This document shows positions 25,935 through 33,763 of a stretch of 40,476 nt of DNA, in pieces. Source of the DNA: JBAUHN01 sp049680295 (GTDB lineage: Bacteria; Pseudomonadota; Alphaproteobacteria; Rhodobacterales; Rhodobacteraceae); contig JBAUHN010000394.1 of the NCBI GenBank assembly GCA_049680295.1, positions 1-40,476 on the forward strand, in the 5' to 3' direction. The notes beneath the pieces are model-generated. The model saw nothing but the letters and a program-made list of their open reading frames with translations, did no database searches and was not told the origin of the DNA. The translations under genes were made by a program, and so were the position numbers. The first letter of the stretch is position 1, and each line of letters begins with the position of its first letter.

Positions 25935-26897
25935 TTATCTGTCCAACACGAGGGTTTTGCCCTCAAATCGCGAGACGCAGGGCATGATTTTTTCGCCGCT
26001 TGCGTGTTCATCGTCATCCAGCCAATGGTCGCGGTGGATGAAATTACCTGCATAGTCAATCACTTGCGTCTCGCATTGCCCACATGCACCGCCGCGACAG
26101 AGATACGGCGCGTCAACGCCCTCGCGCTCCATCGCTTCCAGCAGGCTTTCACTTTCGCCAACCTGAATAACCTTGTTACTTACCGCCAGCTTGACCTCAA
26201 AGGGTTTTCCGGGCTGCGGGGCCAGAAATTCTTCGTAGTGGATCGCCTCGCGGGGCCAGCCTTCGGCGGCGGCAGTCTTGCGCACCCAGTCGATCATTCC
26301 CTTTGGCCCGCAGACGTAGACATGGGTGCCCAGCGGTTGCCCATCCAGCAGTTTGGCCAGATCAATCGCCTGGCTTTGGTCATCGAAATAGACATGCGTT
26401 TCATTTGGGTAGTGATCGGTCAGGTCATCCACATAGGATCCCAATGCCTCGGAGCGGCAGGCGTAGTGCAATTCCCAATGGCCGTTGAAGCGCTCTAGCT
26501 GTTTGATCTGGGCCAGGAACGGTGTAATCCCGATACCACCGGCGAGAAACAGGTGTTTCTTGGCCCGCAAATCCAGCGAAAACAGATTGACCGGATATGA
26601 GATTACCATCTCATCCCCAACCTTGACCTTTTGGTGCATGAACAACGACCCGCCCCGCCCTTCTTCATCGCGACGCACAGAAATCGTATAGGCGGTTTGG
26701 TCCATCGGGTCAGACATCAACGAATAGGGATTCAGCCGGGTGATACCGCTATCGCGCATTTCAACAACAGTGTGCGCACCGCCCGAGAATGTGGGCAGCA
26801 GCCCGCCATCCGCCCGTTCAAACCGGAACCGCGTGACAAGATCATTAAGCGGCACAACATCCGTGACCTTTACGGCGATTTTCTCAGCCCCGCTCAT
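25935..26897 (-). CDS. dmmB: Dimethylamine monooxygenase reductase subunit (DmmB)
   Basis: This 320-aa protein is a phthalate-dioxygenase-reductase/VanB-type electron carrier. It has an FMN-binding barrel (LNPYSL at 55-60), an NAD(P)H domain (GGIGITPF at 120-127, CGP at 196-198) and a C-terminal plant-type [2Fe-2S] ferredoxin domain with C267, C272, C275 (CRGGACGQC) and C307. It would pass electrons from NAD(P)H to the haem subunit. It overlaps dmmA by 4 nt (ATGA) and has AGGGA about 8 nt before the start. Similar reductases serve Rieske oxygenases, but none is encoded here. Confidence 0.86.
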   Translation of the reverse strand: MSGAEKIAVKVTDVVPLNDLVTRFRFERADGGLLPTFSGGAHTVVEMRDSGITRLNPYSLMSDPMDQTAYTISVRRDEEGRGGSLFMHQKVKVGDEMVISYPVNLFSLDLRAKKHLFLAGGIGITPFLAQIKQLERFNGHWELHYACRSEALGSYVDDLTDHYPNETHVYFDDQSQAIDLAKLLDGQPLGTHVYVCGPKGMIDWVRKTAAAEGWPREAIHYEEFLAPQPGKPFEVKLAVSNKVIQVGESESLLEAMEREGVDAPYLCRGGACGQCETQVIDYAGNFIHRDHWLDDDEHASGEKIMPCVSRFEGKTLVLDR

Positions 26898-27496
26898 TCG
26901 TACAGTCCCTTTTGTGCGGGCACATTGCCCGGATCTTCGGCGTCAATGCAGACGGCTTGGTACGCGGCCATGCGGCGCGAATAGTGATCGCGGACAAACA
27001 GGTTCAAACCACAGTGACCACAGACAAACGGATCGGTTTCCACGTCTTCTGTGATGCCTTTGCAATGCACACATTGCATCCGCCGCGCGATGGACCCGCG
27101 ATGTTCGGTCTGGATCGCGGTGTGCGGTATGCCTGCATCTGTTGCCTCATTCATCGCCTGCCCGATCAATCCTTCAGTGCCTGCCAGATAGACTTGTAAC
27201 CCCATTTTGGCGTCGCTCAAAGTCTTGCGAATGCGCGGCAGAGCGGCGGCATAGCTTGGTCCTTCATAAAACTGCGCCGCGTTCAGCGCCCTTAGATCAC
27301 CTGCAAATCCAGTCCCGCGCGCGATATAGATGATATGGGCGTGGGCCATTATGTCGCGATCACTGCGGGCAAGATCGAGAATTGCGCCTGCACCATCTGC
27401 ATCGACAATAAACAAATGAGCGACACCCGGTCGTGATTCCAACGTCCCATAGACGGGGCGGCTGAGGATGCTGGGGGGGAAGGCGAATTTAGACAT
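26894..27496 (-). CDS. dmmA: Dimethylamine monooxygenase small subunit (DmmA-type)
   Basis: This protein of about 200 aa has a C-terminal zinc-ribbon-like pair: C142-xx-C145 (CVHC) and C159-xx-C162 (CGHC), followed by NLFVRDHYSRR and a short acidic tail. The N-terminal part is alpha/beta with no known motif. This matches the DmmA-type subunit that accompanies the haem and reductase subunits of dimethylamine monooxygenase. A frame is open from 27553, overlapping dmmD, but ATG 27496 has AAGGA 5 nt upstream. Its stop overlaps the dmmB start, which argues for coupled synthesis of the complex. A structural or metal-binding role is likely; its exact task is unclear to me. Confidence 0.75.
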   Translation of the reverse strand: MSKFAFPPSILSRPVYGTLESRPGVAHLFIVDADGAGAILDLARSDRDIMAHAHIIYIARGTGFAGDLRALNAAQFYEGPSYAAALPRIRKTLSDAKMGLQVYLAGTEGLIGQAMNEATDAGIPHTAIQTEHRGSIARRMQCVHCKGITEDVETDPFVCGHCGLNLFVRDHYSRRMAAYQAVCIDAEDPGNVPAQKGLYE

Positions 27497-27549
27497 ATCG
27501 GTCCTTATCTGTCTCGGGTGCGCAACCATCGCTGCACACCCACTGTTGA

Positions 27550-28698
27550 TCAACCCTTCGCGGTGCGAACGGATTTATCTTTGTCATAAAACGGCATTTC
27601 CTCGGCTGTTGCTGCAATCTCGGTCCCGTCTGCATTGCGTACCACCAGCTTTGTGCCGGGTTTAGCCGCAGCAACCGGCATCCGTGCGATCCCCACATTG
27701 TGTTTATTCACATCAGAGTACATGCCAAAGGTGACGTGACCCACCGCATTGCCATCTTGCAACAATGTCGCCCCTTCATCCGCCGGGGTCGTGCCGTCCA
27801 GCAGGACGCCGTAGATTTTGAACCGTTCCTTACCTTTCAGTGCATAATGGTTCTCGGCGCCGATAAACCCGGTCTTGCCCGGCGATACGGTGAAATCCAG
27901 ACCCAATTCCCACAAGGTGTCACCACAGGGGCTGCCATCTTCAAACGGATAGGTTTCCGAATTGTCGCCGGGATAGAACAGCAAATAACTTTCGGTGCGC
28001 AATAGATCGAGAGTTGAGAATTGAACCGGGCGCACGCCCATATCCTTGCCCGCGTCCAGGATGCTGTCCCATAGATGGACCGCGTCCTTGCCACGGCAGA
28101 AAATCTCGTAGCCGCGTTCGCCGGTGTATCCGGTGCGTGAGATCATGACGTCACGACCAAACAGGCGCGTCTGCATAATGCCAAAGTAGTTCAGATCACG
28201 GATACCCGCGATTTCCGTGGCCAGCAGATCAACCGAAATCGGCCCTTGCAGCGACATATCGTGCAGATCATCGTCAAACAGGATTTCACAGTTCTTGCCC
28301 GCCGCGACCAGCCCCAACTGTTCCATCCCGGTGCCAGTTCCGTGCACAACCATCCATGTATTCACCGCTAGATGATAGATGATGCAGTCGTCAATGAATT
28401 TGCCTTCAGTGTTCAGAATGGACGCATAGGTCGAACGGCCTGGTGCGATCTTTTCGACGTTTCGCGTGGTCACGCGGTCAATGACATAAGCTGCGTCTGC
28501 GCCGACCACGTGAACTTTTTTCAGACCCGACACATCCATTAGGCCCGCTTTGGTGCGGACTGCCTCATAGTCAGCCTTGGCGCGCTCGGGTGTATCGTCA
28601 TAAAACCAGGCAGTGCCCATCCCGTTCCAGTCTTCCAATTCGCCACCAATTTCGGCGTGACGATGCGCCAGTACCGACGATCTCCAAAGTATGGACAT
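27550..28698 (-). CDS. dmmD: GcvT-like folate-dependent subunit of dimethylamine monooxygenase (DmmD)
   Basis: This 382-aa protein is of the glycine-cleavage T-protein (GcvT) family. It shows VMISRTGYTGERGYEIFC, the family's folate-side block, and a C-terminal beta-barrel part (KERFKIYGVLLDG..., VGHVTFGMYSD). In Dmm clusters this subunit is thought to pass the formaldehyde unit to tetrahydrofolate, giving methylene-THF and preventing aldehyde release; whether it is essential is uncertain. It is the first gene of dmmDABC. ATG 28698 has GGGAGA about 6 nt upstream. The divergent Amt gene starts 255 nt away, and the space between holds repeated motifs. Confidence 0.82.
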   Translation of the reverse strand: MSILWRSSVLAHRHAEIGGELEDWNGMGTAWFYDDTPERAKADYEAVRTKAGLMDVSGLKKVHVVGADAAYVIDRVTTRNVEKIAPGRSTYASILNTEGKFIDDCIIYHLAVNTWMVVHGTGTGMEQLGLVAAGKNCEILFDDDLHDMSLQGPISVDLLATEIAGIRDLNYFGIMQTRLFGRDVMISRTGYTGERGYEIFCRGKDAVHLWDSILDAGKDMGVRPVQFSTLDLLRTESYLLFYPGDNSETYPFEDGSPCGDTLWELGLDFTVSPGKTGFIGAENHYALKGKERFKIYGVLLDGTTPADEGATLLQDGNAVGHVTFGMYSDVNKHNVGIARMPVAAAKPGTKLVVRNADGTEIAATAEEMPFYDKDKSVRTAKG

Positions 28699-28953
28699 GT
28701 GTTTCTCCCCTGTTTTCGACTCTTTTCAGTTGCGCGGTATTCAGCAACAGGCTGGCTGAAAAAGCAACAATGGTATGCAATTTTTTTTCCTCACAGGCAA
28801 ATATTTCGCCGGTTTGGCGGCGATTGCGCAAAGCAAGAGCAAGAATATTTTAACTGGACCGTTGACAGCCGCCGGATTTGAACGCCAAGTAAAAGGAAAA
28901 AAAATTTACTGACAGGCAAATAATCGCCTGCACCAACAAGAGGAGACAACGTC
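28699..28953. promoter_or_regulatory. dmmD/amt divergent control region with repeated motifs
   Basis: AGGAAAAAAAATT occurs on the plus strand at 28894-28906 and, exactly, on the minus strand at 28779-28791. ACAGGCAAATA occurs as a direct repeat at 28793-28803 and 28912-28922. The second copy is part of a quasi-palindrome (CAGGC at 28913-28917, GCCTG at 28926-28930), and the first continues into an AAATATTT palindrome. A further inverted pair TTCAGC/GCTGAA lies at 28740-28745 and 28755-28760. These look like binding sites for a regulator shared by both operons. Confidence 0.55.
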
Positions 28954-30318
28954 GTGGAGGGGAACCTAAACGCACTAACCACTGTATTCACCGAGTTCTA
29001 CTATTGGGTGACAGTTGTATTCATGTTTTTGATCCATGTAGGATTTTGTATGTACGAAGTCGGCGCAAGCCGCGCGCGCAATCACATGCACACACTGATG
29101 AAGAATATCATGATCATCCCTTTGGTCACGGTCACCTTCTTCTTCTTTGGCTGGTGGATTTACTGGGCTTTCCCAAATTTCTACATCTTCGGCGGCGCCA
29201 TTGACTTTGATGCCGGCGCAGCCAACACGCCTTGGTCACCCAACATGGCCACAAACCTAGAAGACCGCATCACCGGTGTTTTCTGGGCCGCGTTCTTGCT
29301 GTTTTCATGGACCGCTGCTTCGATTGTGTCGGGTTCGGTCATCGAACGGATCAGATCTTCGGCACTTTGGGTGCATGCAGTTCTGATCGGGTCGGTGTTC
29401 TGGATCATTGACGCGGCTTGGGGCTGGCACTGGGATGGCTGGATGGTCAAACTGCTGGGCTATCACGATGCCTATGCGTCCGGTGTGATCCACGCGATTG
29501 CGGGCGGTTATGCGCTAGGTGTGATCATGGTCTTGGGGCCACGGATCGGCAAGTTTGCCGCGGACGGCACGCCGCGCGATATCCCGCCACATAATCCATG
29601 GATGCTGACGATTGGTATCTTCATGATCTACACTGGCTTTTGGGGCTTCTATGCCGCCTGTAACGTCCCAATTATCGCGCCCGAAGTGATCGACGGCCAA
29701 ATCGTTGGGGCGACATGGACGGCAACCAATATCTATCTGGCGCCAACCACCCTGTCTGCCATCACGTTCAACTTTTTGATGTCGCTGTCCGGTGGGCTTA
29801 TGGCAGCCTATGTGGTGTCCAAGGGCGATGCGTTCTGGACCTTCTCAGGGGGTCTTGCCGGCGTGATTACCGCTTCGGCCGGGAACGATCTTTACCACCC
29901 TATTCAGGCCATGATCATCGGGGCCGTTGGTGTGGTGATCGTCTACAGACTTCATTACTGGGTTGAGCGTCGGTTCAAGCTGGACGATGCAGTTGGGGCG
30001 GTCGCTGTGCATGGGTATTCCGGCGTAGTCGGTCTGATCATTGCGGGCTTTGTCCTTTGGGGCGCACCAAGCTCACCTTATGAGGGCTATGCAACCGTGA
30101 GCCCATGGGGTCAGGCCATCGGGGCGTTTATCATGTTCTTTGTGCTCGGGTTCGCCCCAGCCTGGATCGTGTCGAAATTGCAGGCCGCCGCTGGCGTGCT
30201 GCGCATTCCCGAAGAGGTAGAGCTGCAAGGTCTCGATTACGCCGAGCATCATGCCTATGAGGACGCCAAATCCGAAATCATCGCAGCCGACAAAGCTGCG
30301 CTGGCCGCAAAAACCTAA
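28954..30318 (+). CDS. Amt-family ammonium/methylammonium transporter
   Basis: This 454-aa inner-membrane protein has about eleven hydrophobic segments and belongs to the Amt/MEP/Rh family. The twin pore His are recognisable in SGVIHAIAGGYALG and VAVHGYSGVVG, with the conserved Asp eight residues before the first His. The C-terminal tail is long and charged (QGLDYAEHHAYEDAKSE). GTG 28954 follows AAGAGGAG. Amt proteins pass ammonium and often methylammonium; lying between dmmDABC and mgsABC, it probably recaptures or imports monomethylamine or ammonium released by the pathway. No glnK gene, the usual partner of amtB, is next to it. The 70-residue gene that follows after 18 nt takes that place. 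Confidence 0.88.
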   Translation: MEGNLNALTTVFTEFYYWVTVVFMFLIHVGFCMYEVGASRARNHMHTLMKNIMIIPLVTVTFFFFGWWIYWAFPNFYIFGGAIDFDAGAANTPWSPNMATNLEDRITGVFWAAFLLFSWTAASIVSGSVIERIRSSALWVHAVLIGSVFWIIDAAWGWHWDGWMVKLLGYHDAYASGVIHAIAGGYALGVIMVLGPRIGKFAADGTPRDIPPHNPWMLTIGIFMIYTGFWGFYAACNVPIIAPEVIDGQIVGATWTATNIYLAPTTLSAITFNFLMSLSGGLMAAYVVSKGDAFWTFSGGLAGVITASAGNDLYHPIQAMIIGAVGVVIVYRLHYWVERRFKLDDAVGAVAVHGYSGVVGLIIAGFVLWGAPSSPYEGYATVSPWGQAIGAFIMFFVLGFAPAWIVSKLQAAAGVLRIPEEVELQGLDYAEHHAYEDAKSEIIAADKAALAAKT

Positions 30319-30336
30319 AGCAAGGAGAACGTCGAT

Positions 30337-30549
30337 ATGTCGATTGGTTATGATAGCTGGGCGGTTGACCTTGCCGAAGTAGGTCCGATCTATCCCATGC
30401 AAGGCTGGGAAGTCCCGATGGTTGTGATTGGGGTGATCTTTTGGATCGGCTGGCACCGTATTCAGTTTGTCCGCGAAAGCGAACATCTGGAAAAGGCCAA
30501 GAAAATTGGTGATGCCGGTAAGGTCGCCAAAGCGTTGGAACGCTACTGA
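30337..30549 (+). CDS. Small membrane protein co-transcribed with the Amt transporter
   Basis: This 70-aa protein has one membrane helix (about residues 24-40, WEVPMVVIGVIFWIGW) followed by a charged, helical cytoplasmic part (ESEHLEKAKKIGDAGKVAKALERY) that may form a coiled coil. AAGGAG precedes ATG 30337 by 9 nt, one of the best ribosome sites in the window, so it is very likely translated. It starts 18 nt after the Amt stop and is followed by a stem-loop. I do not recognise a family. A role as a partner or regulator of the Amt channel is inferred from position. Confidence 0.75.
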   Translation: MSIGYDSWAVDLAEVGPIYPMQGWEVPMVVIGVIFWIGWHRIQFVRESEHLEKAKKIGDAGKVAKALERY

Positions 30550-30570
30550 GGCGCTTGTCGCTGTGAACAT

Positions 30571-30598
30571 AATTGGGGCGGCTTTTGTCGCCTCAATT
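30571..30598 (+). terminator. Stem-loop after the amt operon
   Basis: AATTGGGGCG (30571-30580) pairs with CGCCTCAATT (30589-30598): ten pairs including one G-U, with an 8-nt loop. It starts 22 nt after the 70-residue gene. No T-run follows, so it may be a transcript-end stabiliser or a Rho-linked 3' end and not a classical intrinsic terminator. Confidence 0.45.
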
Positions 30599-30722
30599 GA
30601 GATTAAGAAAATTGCCCTTGATGAAAAAAAGTTTCCCACTAGTTGAGCAGTTGTATCTTTGATGCTAGCTTCAGATTCGTGGCATCACCCAATGGGCGCC
30701 TGTAATTTTCGGAGATTTGAAT

Positions 30723-31652
30723 ATGTGCGGAATTGTAGGACTATTCCTGAAGGACCCGTCGCTTGAACCCAAGTTGGGTGAGATGCTGACGTCCATGTTG
30801 ATAACGATGACGGACCGCGGTCCCGATAGCGCAGGCATTGCGATTTATAGCGGCGAGACAGCTGGCCGTACCAAAATGACGGTACAATCGGACGATCCGG
30901 ACGTGGCTTTTGCCGGGCTGGACAAAGCACTAAGCAAAGCGCTTGGCGGCACCGTTGGCATGCAAATCAAAAGCACGCACGCGGTGCTGGATATTCCCGC
31001 AGGCACGACCGCAAACACGCGCGCTCTGCTCGCGGAAATGGACCGTGGCATTCGCGTGATGAGCCGCGGTGACAGTCTTGAAATTTACAAAGAAGTCGGC
31101 CTGCCCAAAGACGTGGCCGCCCGGTTCGACGTGTCGCATATGCAAGGCACTCACGGCATTGGGCACACAAGGATGGCAACAGAATCTGCGGTAACCACGA
31201 TGGGCGCCCACCCTTTCAACACCGGCGATGACCAATGTCTGGTGCATAACGGATCGCTGTCGAACCACAATTCCCTGCGCCGTAAACTGCGCCGTGATGG
31301 CATCCATATCGAAACCGAAAACGACACCGAAGTCGGCGCGGCTTACCTGACTTGGCAGATGCAAAACGGCGCCACGCTGGGCGAAGCATTAACAAGCAGT
31401 CTCGACGATCTCGATGGGTTTTTTACCTTTGTCGTCGGCACCAAAGACGGCTTTGGCGTAGTGCGTGATCCGATTGCCTGCAAACCTGCGGTGATGGCCG
31501 AAACGGATCAATATGTTGCGTTCGGTTCCGAATACCGCGCGCTGGTGGATTTACCGGGCATTGAAACCGCCCGCGTCTGGGAACCCGAACCCGCCACCGT
31601 CTATTTCTGGAGCCACAACACGGCTTCGCCCTCGTCTACAAAGGCCGCCTGA
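30723..31652 (+). CDS. mgsA: N-methylglutamate synthase subunit A (class II glutamine amidotransferase)
   Basis: This 309-aa protein is a class II (Ntn) glutamine amidotransferase, like the amidotransferase domain of glutamate synthase. ATG 30723 places the catalytic Cys at position 2 (MCGIVGLF); an in-frame TTG at 30717 would add two residues in front of it and is unlikely. CGGAG lies 8 nt upstream. Other family blocks are TDRGPDSAGIAI, GIGHTRMATESAVT and LVHNGSLSNHNSLRRKL. With MgsB and MgsC it forms N-methylglutamate synthase, which moves methylamine from gamma-glutamylmethylamide or directly onto a glutamate skeleton. mgsB starts 2 nt after its stop. Confidence 0.88.
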   Translation: MCGIVGLFLKDPSLEPKLGEMLTSMLITMTDRGPDSAGIAIYSGETAGRTKMTVQSDDPDVAFAGLDKALSKALGGTVGMQIKSTHAVLDIPAGTTANTRALLAEMDRGIRVMSRGDSLEIYKEVGLPKDVAARFDVSHMQGTHGIGHTRMATESAVTTMGAHPFNTGDDQCLVHNGSLSNHNSLRRKLRRDGIHIETENDTEVGAAYLTWQMQNGATLGEALTSSLDDLDGFFTFVVGTKDGFGVVRDPIACKPAVMAETDQYVAFGSEYRALVDLPGIETARVWEPEPATVYFWSHNTASPSSTKAA

Positions 31653-31654
31653 AG

Positions 31655-32338
31655 ATGCAAAAAATCGACCTGTCCGAAATCGGTCTGCGCGAAATGAACA
31701 AGACGCTTCATGCGCAAGCTGCCAACACCAATCAGACCGTATGGGAAATTGTGAACCCCAAGGGCGCGCATGCTATCGCCTGCGGTCTGGATGCGCCGAT
31801 TGAAGTCACCGTAAAGGGATCAACCGGATATTATTGCGCCGGAATGAACCAGCAGGCGACGGTCAATATCCACGGATCAGCCGGGCCGGGTACTGCGGAA
31901 AACATGATGTCCGGCAAGGTCATCGTTGATGGCGACGCCTCGCAGTATGCCGGGGCGACGGGTCATGGCGGGTTGCTGGTGATCAAAGGAAATGCCTCGT
32001 CCCGCTGCGGCATCTCGATGAAGGGTATCAACATCGTCGTGCATGGCAACATCGGCCATATGTCTGCCTTCATGGCGCAATCAGGTAATCTGGTGGTCTG
32101 CGGAGATGCGGGCGACGCCCTGGGGGACAGCTGTTACGAGGCACGGCTTTTTGTGCGCGGATCGGTAAAATCCCTGGGCGCTGATTGCGAAGAAAAAGAG
32201 ATGCGGCCGGATCACCTTGAAATATTGCGCGATCTGCTGGCGCAAGCAGGCTCGGACGCCAAACCAGAAGACTTCAAACGCTACGGATCTGCCCGCAATC
32301 TGTATAACTTCGACGTTGATAACGCTGCAGCCTATTAA
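31655..32338 (+). CDS. mgsB: N-methylglutamate synthase subunit B (GXGXG domain)
   Basis: This 227-aa protein corresponds to the C-terminal GXGXG beta-helix domain of the large subunit of glutamate synthase (GltB). Repeating Gly-rich turns are visible: VTVKGSTGYYCAGMN, VNIHGSAGPGTAENM, VIVDGDASQYAG, LVIKGNASSRCG, IVVHGNIGHMSA, LVVCGDAGDALGDS. The domain is structural and links the amidotransferase and FMN parts. In the N-methylglutamate synthase of methylotrophs the glutamate-synthase domains are split over three genes, as seen here. Spacing is 2 nt to mgsA and 10 nt to mgsC. Confidence 0.87.
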   Translation: MQKIDLSEIGLREMNKTLHAQAANTNQTVWEIVNPKGAHAIACGLDAPIEVTVKGSTGYYCAGMNQQATVNIHGSAGPGTAENMMSGKVIVDGDASQYAGATGHGGLLVIKGNASSRCGISMKGINIVVHGNIGHMSAFMAQSGNLVVCGDAGDALGDSCYEARLFVRGSVKSLGADCEEKEMRPDHLEILRDLLAQAGSDAKPEDFKRYGSARNLYNFDVDNAAAY

Positions 32339-32348
32339 GGATACCGAA

Positions 32349-33695
32349 ATGAACAAACACGACCCAAAGGGTATCCCGCACACAACGCCGCGCCAGTCGG
32401 CGACCTTTACCCAAGACATCAATTCAGACATTCGCCGTGCGGCTGCCACTGGCATTTATGACATTCGCGGCGGTGGTGCCAAACGCAAGGTGCCGTCTTT
32501 TGACGATCTGTTGTTCATGGGCGCGTCAATCTCGCGGTACCCTCTCGAGGGCTATCGAGAAAAATGCGAAACTTCCGTAACTATCGGCGGGCTGCACGCG
32601 GAAAACCCGATTGAACTGGACATCCCGATCACCATCGCTGGCATGTCTTTCGGTGCCCTCTCTGGCCCCGCCAAAGAGGCATTGGGCCGCGGCGCATCTG
32701 CCGCCGGCACCTCAACCACCACGGGCGACGGCGGCATGACACCCGAAGAACGCGGCCATTCCAGCAAGCTGGTCTATCAATATCTGCCATCGCGTTACGG
32801 TATGAACCCCGATGATCTGCGCAAAGCGGACGCGATTGAGATTGTTGTCGGCCAAGGTGCTAAACCCGGTGGGGGCGGTATGCTGCTGGGCCAAAAGATC
32901 AGCGACCGCGTGGCCGAAATGCGCAATCTGCCCAAGGGAATTGACCAACGTTCGGCCTGTCGCCATCCCGATTGGACCGGCCCGGATGATCTGGAAATCA
33001 AGATCTTGGAGCTGCGCGAAATCACCGGCTGGAAAGTTCCGATCTACGTCAAGGTCGCTGGCGCACGGCCCTATTATGACACCACGCTTGCGATCAAAGC
33101 GGGCGCTGATGCAGTTGTCTTGGACGGCATGCAAGGCGGTACTGCGGCGACGCAGGATGTGTTCATCGAACATGTGGGTCAGCCAACTTTGGCAATTGTC
33201 CGACCCGCTGTTCAGGCGCTGCAAGACCTTGGAATGCACCGCAAAGTGCAACTGATCCTCTCAGGTGGTATCCGGTCGGGTGCAGATGTGGCCAAGGCGA
33301 TGGCACTGGGGGCAGATGCGGTCGCCATTGGCACTGCCGCCCTGATCGCACTGGGTGACAACGACCCTAAGTGGGAGGCTGAATATAACGCTTTGGGCAC
33401 CACAGCGGGCGCGTATGATGACTGGCACGAAGGCCAGGACCCCGCGGGCATCACCACACAAGACCCTGAACTGATGAAACGTTTCGACCCCATCGAGGGC
33501 GGTCGCCGGTTGCGCAATTACCTTAAGGTGATGACCCTTGAGGCGCAGACGATTGCGCGGGCCTGCGGCAAAAATCATCTGCACAATCTTGAACCAGAAG
33601 ACCTTGTTGCGCTGACGATGGAGGCGGCCGCAATGGCGCGCGTGCCTCTGGCGGGAACCGAATGGTATCCCGGCAAGCCGGGGACAGGGTACTGA
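32349..33695 (+). CDS. mgsC: N-methylglutamate synthase subunit C (FMN-binding glutamate synthase domain)
   Basis: This 448-aa protein is the FMN-binding synthase domain of glutamate-synthase type. The family blocks ITIAGMSFGALSGPAKEALGRGA (97-117), GTSTTTGDGGM (120-130), GQGAKPGGGGML (168-179), LDGMQGGT (258-265) and SGGIRSGADVAKAMALGADAV (305-325) are all present. Where glutamate synthase has the three Cys of its 3Fe-4S cluster, this protein has TTAGAYDDWHEGQDPAGITTQDPE without Cys (about 351-374), so it probably lacks that cluster. A frame is open from 32217, but that start lies inside mgsB; ATG 32349 is the natural one. A strong terminator follows. Confidence 0.87.
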   Translation: MNKHDPKGIPHTTPRQSATFTQDINSDIRRAAATGIYDIRGGGAKRKVPSFDDLLFMGASISRYPLEGYREKCETSVTIGGLHAENPIELDIPITIAGMSFGALSGPAKEALGRGASAAGTSTTTGDGGMTPEERGHSSKLVYQYLPSRYGMNPDDLRKADAIEIVVGQGAKPGGGGMLLGQKISDRVAEMRNLPKGIDQRSACRHPDWTGPDDLEIKILELREITGWKVPIYVKVAGARPYYDTTLAIKAGADAVVLDGMQGGTAATQDVFIEHVGQPTLAIVRPAVQALQDLGMHRKVQLILSGGIRSGADVAKAMALGADAVAIGTAALIALGDNDPKWEAEYNALGTTAGAYDDWHEGQDPAGITTQDPELMKRFDPIEGGRRLRNYLKVMTLEAQTIARACGKNHLHNLEPEDLVALTMEAAAMARVPLAGTEWYPGKPGTGY

Positions 33696-33702
33696 TATGA
33701 CA

Positions 33703-33737
33703 GGGCGCGGACCGAAAAAGGTACGCGCCCTTTTTTT
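33703..33737 (+). terminator. Intrinsic terminator between mgsC and gmaS
   Basis: GGGCGCG (33703-33709) pairs with CGCGCCC (33724-33730); the stem continues with ACC/GGT past one mismatch and closes on a GAAAAA-type loop. Seven T follow directly (33731-33737). It begins 7 nt after the mgsC stop and ends 26 nt before the gmaS start. Confidence 0.9.
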
Positions 33738-33763
33738 ACAATAAAGACGACAGGGAAAAAAGA

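Noticed and set aside
25398..26498. 366-codon open frame on the plus strand opposite dmmC and dmmB
   Set aside because: It is the shadow of genes with certain motifs (2Fe-2S cysteines, NAD-binding GGIGITP); no ribosome site and no family features.
28815..28835. GG/GC spacing resembling a sigma-54 promoter near amt
   Set aside because: The GG and GC elements are 8 nt apart instead of 10, and the TGGCAC consensus is not met.
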